Source: an uncultured Micavibrio sp. (GTDB lineage Bacteria > Pseudomonadota > Alphaproteobacteria > Micavibrionales > UBA1664). From it: DNA of 15,413 bases. The notes under the pieces are model-generated. The model was given only the letters and a program-made list of their open reading frames with translations. It was not told the DNA's origin and ran no database searches. Position 1 is the first letter of the stretch. Every line of letters starts with the position of its first letter. The stretch covers positions 1 to 15,413 of the forward strand of contig CALBME010000204.1 of assembly GCA_937896295.1 (NCBI GenBank). Reading direction: 5' to 3'. Below are positions 1 through 6,200 of this stretch, one piece after another. Made by a program: the position numbers and the translations under genes.

Positions 1-1
1 C

Positions 2-211
2 CATGTTCACCGCCTGCTTCAGGCCTTGCTGGACCTGCCCACGCCGCTCTACCGGCATCATGCCCTGCTGGTCGATGCACAGGGACGGCGGCTGGCCAAG
101 CGGGACGCCGCGCTGACGCTGGCCAGCCTGCGGGAAACGGGCATGGATGGCATGGCGCTGGCAGCGGATTTGCGCGCCGGGCGCTTTCCATTTGGAATTC
201 GGCTCGGCTGA
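2..211 (+). CDS. gluQ: Glutamyl-Q tRNA(Asp) synthetase, C-terminal end (partial)
   Basis: Only the last 69 codons are in the window; the frame is open to the left edge. The visible part reads HVHRLLQALLDLPTP, then a loop ending GRRLAKRD, which matches the KMSKS-equivalent loop and the end of the catalytic domain of GluQ (YadB), a truncated glutamyl-tRNA synthetase paralogue. The family activates glutamate and attaches it to queuosine at the wobble position of tRNA(Asp), without an anticodon-binding domain. The chain ends about 35 residues after the KRD signature, which fits GluQ; full-length GltX would continue for another 200 or more residues. The kinase gene starts 15 bases after the stop, so the two may be co-transcribed. 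The assignment is firm in family, based on a short fragment. Confidence 0.85.
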   Translation, partial: HVHRLLQALLDLPTPLYRHHALLVDAQGRRLAKRDAALTLASLRETGMDGMALAADLRAGRFPFGIRLG

Positions 212-226
212 GCCTATCTTGCAGGC

Positions 227-2764
227 ATGAACATTCTGCTGGTCCTGATCTTCGTCATCCTGGCCGCCGGCGCGGTATTCGCGTTGGTGCGCGGTGTGGT
301 CACTTTCCTGAAGACGACGGAGGCCGAGCTTAATCATACCGGCGATGGTCCCAGCCCGTCGAGCCTGAAGCAGAACAAGATGATGTTCAACCGCATCGCC
401 TTTCAGGCCGGGGCCGTCCTTGTGCTGGCGCTGATGCTGTTCATGTTCGTGGTGCCGCAGAACACGGCCATGCGCCTGATCGTCCTTGGCGGATCGACCC
501 TGCTTGCATACGGCGTATCGGCGTTCAAGGCACTGACCGTAGCACCCGAGATGCGCTGGACCGGGCGCATGGCGGGTGCCGCGTGGCTGGTCATGATTGC
601 GGGCTTGGCGCTTCCGTATTTAAGCGGGTTTGAGATATTGCCGCTGCTGCCCGTGTTCCTGCAGGCGCCCACCATCCTCATGCCGCTTGTATGCGTGCTT
701 CTGGTGCTGTCGGGCACATGGTATGTGCGTGCAGGCAACATGAACCTGGTCCGCGAAATCCTGCGCCAGACCAAACGCGCCGAGGCGGTCAGCAAACTCA
801 AAGCCAACAAGGAAACCGCCGATCAGGCCCGCCTTTTGCGCGTGATCGAACGTGAACGCGAAATCATGGAAGATCTGCGCGCGCGCGAGGCCGAGCGCAC
901 CGAAGAAATGCGCATGGCCAAAATCAGCGCCGATGAAGCCAACCGTGCCAAGTCCGCCTTTCTGGCCGTCGTCAGTCACGAGATCCGCACGCCGATGACC
1001 GGCATCATGGGTATGCTGCGCCTTTTGATGGATACGCAGATGACGCGCGAACAAAAGGATTACGCGCAGACCATTCAGGATTCCGGCGACGCGATGCTGG
1101 CGCTTTTGAACGACATTCTGGACTTCTCTAAGATCGAAGGCGGCGGACTTACGCTGGAGGCCATTGATTTCGACCTGCACCGTGTAATCGGTTCTGTCGC
1201 CATGCTGATGAACGGCCATGCGTCGCAGCGCCAGATTTACCTGAACACCGATATCGACGTCGATGCGCCGCGCTTCCTGAAAGGCGATCCTACGCGCCTG
1301 CGGCAGGTGCTGCTCAACCTTGTCGGCAATGCCATCAAGTTCACGCAGCGCGGCGGCGTGACCATTCGCGTCCGTGCGGGCGATCAGGCGCTGGCCAGCG
1401 GCGGCCTTCTGCCCATCACCCTGTCTGTATCCGACACGGGGATCGGCATTTCGGAAGAAGCGCGCAAGAACCTGTTCAACCCGTTCAGCCAAGCGGATTC
1501 GTCGATCGCGCGTAAATTCGGCGGTACGGGTCTTGGCCTTGCCATCTGCCGCCGCCTGATCCAGGCCATGGGAAGTGAGATCGAGCTGACATCCATCGAA
1601 GGTCAGGGCACCACCTTTACCTTTACCCTTCTGATGCCGCCGGGCGATGAAAAGGCCGCCGCCGCGGAAGGCCGCGCCGGCGATGTGCTGGCACCGGCAG
1701 GCAATCTGGCCAAGCCGATGGAAATCCTTGTCGTCGATGACAACGCCGTGAACCGCAAAGTCATGGAAGGGCTTCTTGCGCGTGACGGTCACCGCGTCAC
1801 GTCGGTTACGGGCGGACAGGAAGCACTGGACATCCTGTCCACGCGCGCCTTCCAACTGGTGTTCATGGATATTGAAATGCCGGGCATGAACGGTCTGGAA
1901 GCCATGAAACAGATCCGTGAAAATGTCGATGCACGCGTCGCGGCCACACCGGTCGTGGCGCTGACGGGCAACGTCGCGGAAGAAGACAGGGATCGTTACA
2001 AGGCCGCCGGCATGAAGGACATCGTGGCCAAACCGATTGACCCTGAACGCCTGCGCAATATCCTGCTGGCGCATGGACAGGCGGCGACACCCAAGCCGGT
2101 GAAGCCCGAAGCGCCCACGCCGGTCACGGTCGAATTCACCGATGTCGACCTGGACGAAGATACGTTCGCGGGTTCGATCGAATACCAGACCACCATTCGC
2201 CCACCGACGGATTATGCACCCGTCAAATCCGCCCTGCCGCTGGCGGACCCGATCGCCTATACACCCAAGCCGCCGGAAGACGCTGCGCCCGCCCCTGCCG
2301 AGGCCGCACCTGAGTCCGTGTATGAGCCTGCCCCGCAAGCGTATGTCCCTGCCGCCCCCGCACCGGAAGAACCGGCGGCGCCCACCGCCGTCCAGCCCGC
2401 GCAAACCGCGGGCGCGTTGCCGGATGATCTGTTCAACCTCAAATCCGTCAATTCGCTGCGCGCGTCACTGGGCGATGCGCAGCTGCGCGAAATGCTGGAC
2501 GGCGTATTCGCGCATAACCGCAGCGTGCTGCCGACCCTGCAGACCGCGTTCAATGACGGGGATACTGAAACCTTACGCGGATGCGCGCATGAGCTGAAAG
2601 GCATGAACGGCAATTTCGGTCTTTCGAAACTGGCAGACCTGTCCGCGGCGATCGAGAAAGCCTGCCGCGACGGATCGGTGCCGATGGACTCGCTGGACGA
2701 AATCATTTTCACCGCCCTGCCCGATGCCATGGAAGCGACCGAACGCGCCCTCCGCAGCCAGTAA
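227..2764 (+). CDS. Membrane hybrid histidine kinase with receiver and HPt domains
   Basis: An 845-residue multi-step phosphorelay sensor. The N-terminus has about five hydrophobic segments (about 2-28, 54-76, 83-101, 114-134, 138-166) and no large periplasmic loop. A charged helix, probably coiled coil, spans about 172-243. HisKA has the phospho-acceptor His251 in SHEIRTPM. The HATPase domain shows the N-box (Asn368 in NLVGNAIKF), G1 (Asp403 in DTGIGIS) and G2 (GGTGLGLAI, about 432-440). A receiver domain (about 498-615) has acidic pair Asp504/Asp505, phospho-acceptor Asp548, Thr580 and Lys602. A Pro/Ala/Glu-rich linker (about 620-720) leads to an HPt domain with His788 in HELKGMNGNFG. All phosphotransfer residues are intact, so the enzyme should be active and pass phosphate to an unlinked regulator. 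The architecture resembles BarA/ArcB, but the sensory part differs and no response regulator lies nearby, so the signal and target are unknown. The first two segments resemble a HIG1-type twin-helix hairpin. Confidence 0.93.
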   Translation: MNILLVLIFVILAAGAVFALVRGVVTFLKTTEAELNHTGDGPSPSSLKQNKMMFNRIAFQAGAVLVLALMLFMFVVPQNTAMRLIVLGGSTLLAYGVSAFKALTVAPEMRWTGRMAGAAWLVMIAGLALPYLSGFEILPLLPVFLQAPTILMPLVCVLLVLSGTWYVRAGNMNLVREILRQTKRAEAVSKLKANKETADQARLLRVIEREREIMEDLRAREAERTEEMRMAKISADEANRAKSAFLAVVSHEIRTPMTGIMGMLRLLMDTQMTREQKDYAQTIQDSGDAMLALLNDILDFSKIEGGGLTLEAIDFDLHRVIGSVAMLMNGHASQRQIYLNTDIDVDAPRFLKGDPTRLRQVLLNLVGNAIKFTQRGGVTIRVRAGDQALASGGLLPITLSVSDTGIGISEEARKNLFNPFSQADSSIARKFGGTGLGLAICRRLIQAMGSEIELTSIEGQGTTFTFTLLMPPGDEKAAAAEGRAGDVLAPAGNLAKPMEILVVDDNAVNRKVMEGLLARDGHRVTSVTGGQEALDILSTRAFQLVFMDIEMPGMNGLEAMKQIRENVDARVAATPVVALTGNVAEEDRDRYKAAGMKDIVAKPIDPERLRNILLAHGQAATPKPVKPEAPTPVTVEFTDVDLDEDTFAGSIEYQTTIRPPTDYAPVKSALPLADPIAYTPKPPEDAAPAPAEAAPESVYEPAPQAYVPAAPAPEEPAAPTAVQPAQTAGALPDDLFNLKSVNSLRASLGDAQLREMLDGVFAHNRSVLPTLQTAFNDGDTETLRGCAHELKGMNGNFGLSKLADLSAAIEKACRDGSVPMDSLDEIIFTALPDAMEATERALRSQ

Positions 2765-2776
2765 AATTTTTAGCAC

Positions 2777-2800
2777 AAAAAAACCGCCTTTCAGGGGCGG
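2777..2800 (-). terminator. Rho-independent terminator of the small minus-strand gene
   Basis: Read on the minus strand, CCGCC and GGCGG pair around a seven-base loop and are followed directly by seven T (the A run 2777-2783 on the plus strand). It lies about 30 bases beyond the stop of the small gene ending at 2830, so it most likely ends that transcript. On the plus strand the hairpin is followed by AGAGATATTT rather than a clean T run, so it would be at best a weak terminator for the kinase gene. Confidence 0.8.
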
Positions 2801-2829
2801 AGAGATATTTCAGACGATTTTCAGGACAT

Positions 2830-3204
2830 TCAGGCGGCAGCGATATGGCCGGCACGCATCGAACGGCGATAGGCACACAGATGTTTATGCCATGCGCGCA
2901 GGACGTGGACATCGCCAGCCTGATACACGGTTTCGACCTGGGTGCGTTCGGATCTGTAACGTTCCACCCCGTCGGAATCATCGACCGGCTGCAGGGACAG
3001 CACGATATCAACATGCAGATCTGGCCCCTTGATGACCATGACATCCCCGTTGCGGGCAAAGCCGGCGGTCAGACCGCACAGCGCGCCCATGAAGGCACAG
3101 GCGCCCGTGCCACCGTACAGGCGGCTTCCATCGCGGCGAATCATATCCGCGATATCAAGGACAACGTTGTCTTCGTTGCGAATGAGATTGTCAGGAATCA
3201 TCAT
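2830..3204 (-). CDS. Small hypothetical protein
   Basis: I do not recognise a family. From the ATG at 3204 the product is 124 residues; a second ATG follows at once at 3201, and a TTG at 3210 would add two residues. No good ribosome binding site decides between them. The protein is soluble and mixed alpha/beta in look, with a Gly/Ala/Cys-rich stretch (GGTGACAFMGALCG, about 31-44) and a basic C-terminus with several His and Arg residues. There is no signal peptide or membrane segment. Evidence that it is a gene: codon choice matches the neighbours (frequent GGC, GCC, CTG, ATC, with GAT and CAT), and a strong terminator follows its stop. The opposite strand is also open here, but its codon choice is poorer and it lacks a terminator. 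Its function is not inferable. Confidence 0.7.
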   Translation of the reverse strand: MMIPDNLIRNEDNVVLDIADMIRRDGSRLYGGTGACAFMGALCGLTAGFARNGDVMVIKGPDLHVDIVLSLQPVDDSDGVERYRSERTQVETVYQAGDVHVLRAWHKHLCAYRRSMRAGHIAAA

Positions 3205-3223
3205 GGTCAAGCTTTGCGTGGCA

Positions 3224-3267
3224 ATACGGCGAAATAAGGGCAGGCATGCCCGGTTACCGTGCCGTAT
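3224..3267. repeat. Nested inverted repeat between two minus-strand genes
   Basis: ATACGGC (3224-3230) pairs with GCCGTAT (3261-3267). Inside it, GGGCA (3238-3242) pairs with TGCCC (3247-3251) around a four-base loop. The element fills most of the 80 bases between the hydrolase stop and the start of the small gene. It could be a structured intergenic RNA; the inner hairpin doubles as a possible terminator. Confidence 0.45.
3232..3251 (-). terminator. Possible weak terminator after the hydrolase gene
   Basis: On the minus strand GGGCA-TGCC-TGCCC is followed by TTATTT. The stem is short (five pairs) and the T run is broken by an A, so termination is probably partial. It would separate the hydrolase transcript from the small gene downstream. 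It is the inner stem of the larger inverted repeat at 3224-3267. Confidence 0.4.
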
Positions 3268-3283
3268 CGCCCTTACGCCCTTT

Positions 3284-3976
3284 TCAGGCGGCTTCCGCCA
3301 GTAAAAGTTCAGCCATGCGGACAGGATCGACCGTACGGCCGGCCTGCGCCAGGTTCATATGGTCGTGCACTGCCTCAACCAGGTCGCCCATCTTGTTCTT
3401 GAAGAAGTGATTCGCACCTTCAATCTGGCGATGGTCGATCTTGATGCCCTTCTGGGTACGCAGCTTGTCGACCAGTTTCTGTACCGGCTGGGGCTGGACC
3501 ATATCGTCGTTGGCGCCATGGATAATCAGGCCGGAGGTCGGGCACGGGGCCAGGAAGCTGAAATCATAGACATTGGCGGGGGGCGTGACCGAGATAAAGC
3601 CACGGATTTCCGGGCGGCGCATCAAAAGCTGCATGCCGATCCAGGCGCCAAAGGCAAAACCACCCACCCAGACATTGGGGGCGTTCGGGTTCAGGGCCTG
3701 CATCCAGTCCAGGGCCGAGGCGGCGTCGGACAACTCGCCCTCGCCCTTGTCGTGCGTTCCCTGGCTTTTGCCAACACCGCGGAAGTTAAAACGCAGGGTT
3801 GAAAAACCCCGCGCGACAAATACCTGATGAAGAGAATAGGCAATTTTGTTGTTCATCGTGCCACCGTGTTCCGGATGGGGATGAAGAACGAGCGCCAGCG
3901 GCGCGTTAGCCATTTTCGAGTGGGTGTATCGGCCTTCGAGGCGACCCGCGGGGCCGTTGATAATAACTTCAGGCAT
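3284..3976 (-). CDS. Alpha/beta hydrolase, COG2945-like, nucleophile Ser replaced by Ala
   Basis: A 230-residue cytoplasmic protein starting at the ATG at 3976 (MPEVIINGPAGRLEG). A longer frame begins at 4003, but its first nine residues do not look like the family. Family features visible: the oxyanion strand LHPHPEHGGTMNNK (about 31-44), the FNFRGVGKSQG turn (about 64-73), the elbow GGFAFGAWIGMQ, Asp157 in HGANDD, and His190 in GANHFF. The family elbow normally reads G-x-S-x-G with Ser as catalytic nucleophile; here position 108 is Ala (codon GCC), one base from TCC. Asp and His are kept. The protein may therefore be non-catalytic or use another residue; which one is unknown. A hydrolase of this type next to an Rrf2 regulator and a cysteine desulfurase is a known alphaproteobacterial arrangement, and here it is divergent from the regulator. 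Its substrate is unknown. Confidence 0.88.
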   Translation of the reverse strand: MPEVIINGPAGRLEGRYTHSKMANAPLALVLHPHPEHGGTMNNKIAYSLHQVFVARGFSTLRFNFRGVGKSQGTHDKGEGELSDAASALDWMQALNPNAPNVWVGGFAFGAWIGMQLLMRRPEIRGFISVTPPANVYDFSFLAPCPTSGLIIHGANDDMVQPQPVQKLVDKLRTQKGIKIDHRQIEGANHFFKNKMGDLVEAVHDHMNLAQAGRTVDPVRMAELLLAEAA

Positions 3977-4107
3977 TGATGACTTTCTATGTCTGTTGAC
4001 CACTAAGTCTGGAACTTCGCCGGCCCTTTGTTATTGTTTTTCAAAGGTTAAGCGATATTCAGGAACCGTCTAACGGATAGTGGCGTTATAAGAAGGAGTC
4101 CAGATAA
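3977..4107. promoter_or_regulatory. Divergent intergenic region between hydrolase and iscR-like gene
   Basis: This AT-richer stretch must hold the promoters of both divergent transcripts. T-rich tracts lie around 4028-4041 and a TATAAG hexamer at 4087-4092, but I could not pair either with a convincing -35 box at normal spacing. I see no clear palindrome matching an IscR or Fur site. The only strong signal is AAGGAG at 4093-4098, a ribosome binding site that serves a short leader frame starting with TTG at 4108. Confidence 0.4.
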
Positions 4108-4152
4108 TTGTCAATTTTATTCCGCAGTGCAGCAAAAAGGGCAATGCCATGA
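4108..4152 (+). CDS. Possible 14-codon leader peptide upstream of the iscR-like gene
   Basis: A TTG at 4108 stands nine bases after the strongest Shine-Dalgarno in the region (AAGGAG, 4093-4098). It opens the frame LSILFRSAAKRAMP, and its TGA (4150-4152) overlaps the ATG of the regulator in an ATGA arrangement. The regulator's own ATG at 4149 has only a weak AAAAAGGG upstream. The layout suggests translational coupling. No known attenuator motif (such as a run of one amino acid) is visible, so this is an inference from spacing alone. A chance frame is possible. Confidence 0.3.
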   Translation: MSILFRSAAKRAMP

Positions 4153-4724
4153 AAAGCTTAGGGTTTATTTCCCCTATTCCCGGACGTACCGTAGCGGCTT
4201 CCAATAATGTCGCTCCCGCCCGGGATGTCGATTTAACGAAAAACGAACAGGCAAACAGCAACGTGGAACGACTAGAAACCACCTCGCGGGGTAAGCACGC
4301 CCTTACTGCTATGGTCGACCTGACCAAAATGCAGGATGGACGTCCGGTCCCGCTTTCCGATATCGCCGCCCGCCGGCAGATATCGCTTTCCTACCTCGAA
4401 CAGATGTTCGCGGGCTTACGCCGTCATGGGCTGGTTAAAAGCCATCGCGGCCCCGGCGGTGGTTACCGCCTGGGCCTGCCGGCCAACGAAATCTCGGTCG
4501 CGGCCATTATCCGCGCCGCCGAGGATTCGCCGACAGCCCAGCGTACCCGCCAGACCGCGCCCAGACGCACGGCCACGGCGGATTGCCCGTCGGCCAAGCT
4601 GTGGGAATCCATGAACGGGCTGGTTTACCAGCTTCTGGATCATGTCTCGCTGGATGACGTCGTCCGTGAACGGGATGATGTGTATGGCAAGCTTTTCACG
4701 CCGAATATCAGCAAGGCGAACTGA
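4149..4724 (+). CDS. iscR: Rrf2-family regulator, IscR-like, with one remaining cysteine
   Basis: A 191-residue DNA-binding regulator. The Rrf2 winged helix-turn-helix starts near residue 43 (TTSRGKHALTAMVDL), with the recognition region ISLSYLEQMFAGLRRHGLV (about 78-96) and the wing RGPGGGYRLG (about 100-109). Rrf2 proteins normally begin almost at the first of these motifs, so the first 38 residues are an extra tail; a GTG at 4263 would give a standard 153-residue protein. In classical IscR three Cys and one His hold a [2Fe-2S] cluster. Here the segment reads RTRQTAPRRTATADCPSAKLW: only Cys146 remains, the other two Cys are absent, and the His position is Ala. A single-Cys IscR is known from Rhodobacter, so loss of sensing is not proved. 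The desulfurase follows after 67 bases, and a role in controlling Fe-S biogenesis is the natural inference. Confidence 0.85.
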   Translation: MKSLGFISPIPGRTVAASNNVAPARDVDLTKNEQANSNVERLETTSRGKHALTAMVDLTKMQDGRPVPLSDIAARRQISLSYLEQMFAGLRRHGLVKSHRGPGGGYRLGLPANEISVAAIIRAAEDSPTAQRTRQTAPRRTATADCPSAKLWESMNGLVYQLLDHVSLDDVVRERDDVYGKLFTPNISKAN

Positions 4725-4757
4725 CAAAACATCATGACATCAGGGCGATTAGCCCGT

Positions 4758-4791
4758 AAAACCGGCCTTTGAACAAGAGGCCGGTTTTTTT
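4758..4791 (+). terminator. Terminator-like hairpin abutting the desulfurase start codon
   Basis: ACCGGCC and GGCCGGT form a stem around an 11-base loop, followed by seven T; the ATG of the desulfurase begins with the base after the next A boundary at 4792. In form it is a canonical rho-independent terminator for the iscR-like gene. However, it sits where the ribosome binding site of the next gene should be: the only Shine-Dalgarno-like bases, AGAGG (4776-4780), run into the 3' arm of the stem. It could end the upstream transcript, act as an attenuator, or mask translation initiation. Confidence 0.8.
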
Positions 4792-5847
4792 ATGTCCATT
4801 TATCTGGATCATAACGCAACGTCCCCCGCCCGCCCCGAGGCGATCACGGCGGTCAGCGACGCCATGCACATGCATGGCAACGCGTCGAGCGTGCACAGCG
4901 CCGGACGCGCCGCACGCGCGACCGTGGAAGACGCGCGCCGGGCCGTTGCCGCACTGGCGGGCGCGGAACCCAAGCAGGTCATTTTCACCAGCGGCGCGAC
5001 GGAGGCCAACAATACGGTTCTCAAGTCCTTCAGCGGCCGCATCCTGACCTCGGGCATCGAGCATCCGTCGGTGATGGAGGCCGCGAAAGCCGACCGCATT
5101 CCCGTCAGGGCGGACGGCGTCATCGATATGGATGCCCTTGCCGCCGCCATCGCGGGCACAGCACTGGTCAGCGTCATGTGGGTCAACAATGAGACAGGCG
5201 TGATCCAGCCGGTCGAGGCCATTGCCACCCTGTGCCGGCGCCACGGCGTGAAATTCCATTGCGATGCCGTGCAGGCGGCTGGGAAAATTCTGCTTTCGCC
5301 GGTGGGCGATTACATGACCATTTCCGCCCATAAATTCGCAGGGCCGATGGGCGCGGGCGCCATCATCGTCGACTCCAAGGCGCCGCCCGTCAAACTGATC
5401 CATGGCGGCGGGCAGGAACGCCGCCAGCGCGCGGGTACGGAAAACGTGGCTGCGATTGCCGGTTTCGGCGCCGCCGCCAAGGCCGTCGATCTGCAGGCGT
5501 TTGCGCAGCTGGCGATTTTACGCGACCGTATTGAAAACGAGATTCCCGGCATACAGGTTTTCGGCAAAACGTCTTCGCGCATAGCCAACACCACATGTTT
5601 CGCTCTGCCAGGTGTGCCCGCCGACACGCAGCTGATGGCGCTCGACCTTGCGGGTATCTGCGTTTCGTCGGGGTCTGCGTGTTCTTCGGGTTCAGTCAAA
5701 CCCAGCCATGTGCTGGAGGCTATGGGCATTACCCCCGCCCTTTCGTCCTGTGCCTTGCGCGTCAGCCTGGGATGGAATACGACAGCGGCGGACATCGACA
5801 CCTTTATCGACACCTACAAAAGACTGATATCGACATGGCAAAAATGA
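4792..5847 (+). CDS. Cysteine desulfurase, NifS/IscS-like (class I)
   Basis: A PLP enzyme of 351 residues that converts L-cysteine to L-alanine and carries the sulfur as a persulfide for Fe-S clusters or tRNA thiolation. The start MSIYLDHNATSPARPEA fits the family exactly. Visible residues: cofactor-stacking His91 (GIEHPSV), Asp158 and Gln161 (HCDAVQAAGK), Schiff-base Lys181 (SAHKFAGPMGAG), the GGGQERRQRAGTENV segment (about 205-219), and catalytic Cys297 in the flexible loop SSGSACSSG. The loop type marks the NifS/IscS class rather than SufS. It is shorter than E. coli IscS (404 residues), lacking some of the C-terminal part that helps bind partners. It overlaps the ferredoxin gene by 13 bases. 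There is no free ribosome binding site, because a hairpin with a T run lies directly against the ATG. The exact subfamily (iscS, nifS or an Spl1-like enzyme) is not certain. Confidence 0.94.
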   Translation: MSIYLDHNATSPARPEAITAVSDAMHMHGNASSVHSAGRAARATVEDARRAVAALAGAEPKQVIFTSGATEANNTVLKSFSGRILTSGIEHPSVMEAAKADRIPVRADGVIDMDALAAAIAGTALVSVMWVNNETGVIQPVEAIATLCRRHGVKFHCDAVQAAGKILLSPVGDYMTISAHKFAGPMGAGAIIVDSKAPPVKLIHGGGQERRQRAGTENVAAIAGFGAAAKAVDLQAFAQLAILRDRIENEIPGIQVFGKTSSRIANTTCFALPGVPADTQLMALDLAGICVSSGSACSSGSVKPSHVLEAMGITPALSSCALRVSLGWNTTAADIDTFIDTYKRLISTWQK

Positions 5848-6170
5848 CCTTCATCCTGCGCGACAAAACGCCTTTCGAAGTCGATGCGCCGGTCGGACTT
5901 TCCGTCATGGAAATCGCGCGCAAGGCCGGGATCGAACAGATCGAGGGCGCGTGCGGCGGGTCGCTTGCCTGTGCCACGTGCCATGTCATCATTCACCCGG
6001 ACTGGTTCGAAAAAGTCCTTCCCGATGGCGGCAAAAGCATGGAGGAGGAAGACATGCTGGACCTTGCCTTCGACCTGACCAAAACGTCACGGCTTTCGTG
6101 CCAGATCATGATGACGGACGCTCTGGACGGCCTGGTCGTCGCCCTGCCCGGCACGGCGGATCCCTTTTAA
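5835..6170 (+). CDS. fdx: [2Fe-2S] ferredoxin, adrenodoxin/Isc type
   Basis: A 111-residue electron carrier. Cys40, Cys46, Cys49 and Cys89 give the C-x5-C-x2-C...C spacing of vertebrate-type ferredoxins, within GACGGSLACATCHV and SRLSCQ. The acidic EEEDMLDLAFD stretch (about 70-80) corresponds to the partner-binding helix of adrenodoxin and Isc Fdx. I chose the ATG at 5835 because MAKMTFI matches the usual family start; the ATG at 5844 would give a classic ATGA overlap with the desulfurase stop and cannot be excluded. Direct coupling to a cysteine desulfurase suggests that it supplies electrons for Fe-S assembly, as Isc ferredoxin does; this is an inference from neighbourhood and type. It could also serve another reductase system. 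Confidence 0.92.
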   Translation: MAKMTFILRDKTPFEVDAPVGLSVMEIARKAGIEQIEGACGGSLACATCHVIIHPDWFEKVLPDGGKSMEEEDMLDLAFDLTKTSRLSCQIMMTDALDGLVVALPGTADPF

Positions 6171-6200
6171 TTTTATCCCATCGCCTATATCATTGGGGTC

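Noticed and set aside
620..2404. Long open frame of 594 codons on the minus strand inside the kinase gene
   Set aside because: It is antisense to conserved kinase, receiver and linker motifs, its translation is rich in Arg, Gly and His with no domain, and it is explained by the codon bias of the real gene on the plus strand.
2257..2730. Minus-strand frame rich in Ala, Gly and Ser over the kinase linker
   Set aside because: It mirrors the Pro/Ala-rich linker and HPt codons of the kinase; there is no start signal or domain.
2845..3237. Plus-strand open frame opposite the small minus-strand gene
   Set aside because: The minus-strand frame has the codon choice of the neighbours and a strong terminator just beyond its stop; the plus-strand frame has neither.
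3976..4003. Longer start for the alpha/beta hydrolase at 4003
   Set aside because: The added nine residues (MVNRHRKSS) are unlike the family, while MPEVIINGPAG at 3976 fits the usual beginning.
3977..4107. IscR or Fur operator in the divergent region
   Set aside because: I found no convincing palindrome or known half-site pair; the AT-rich tracts alone are not evidence.
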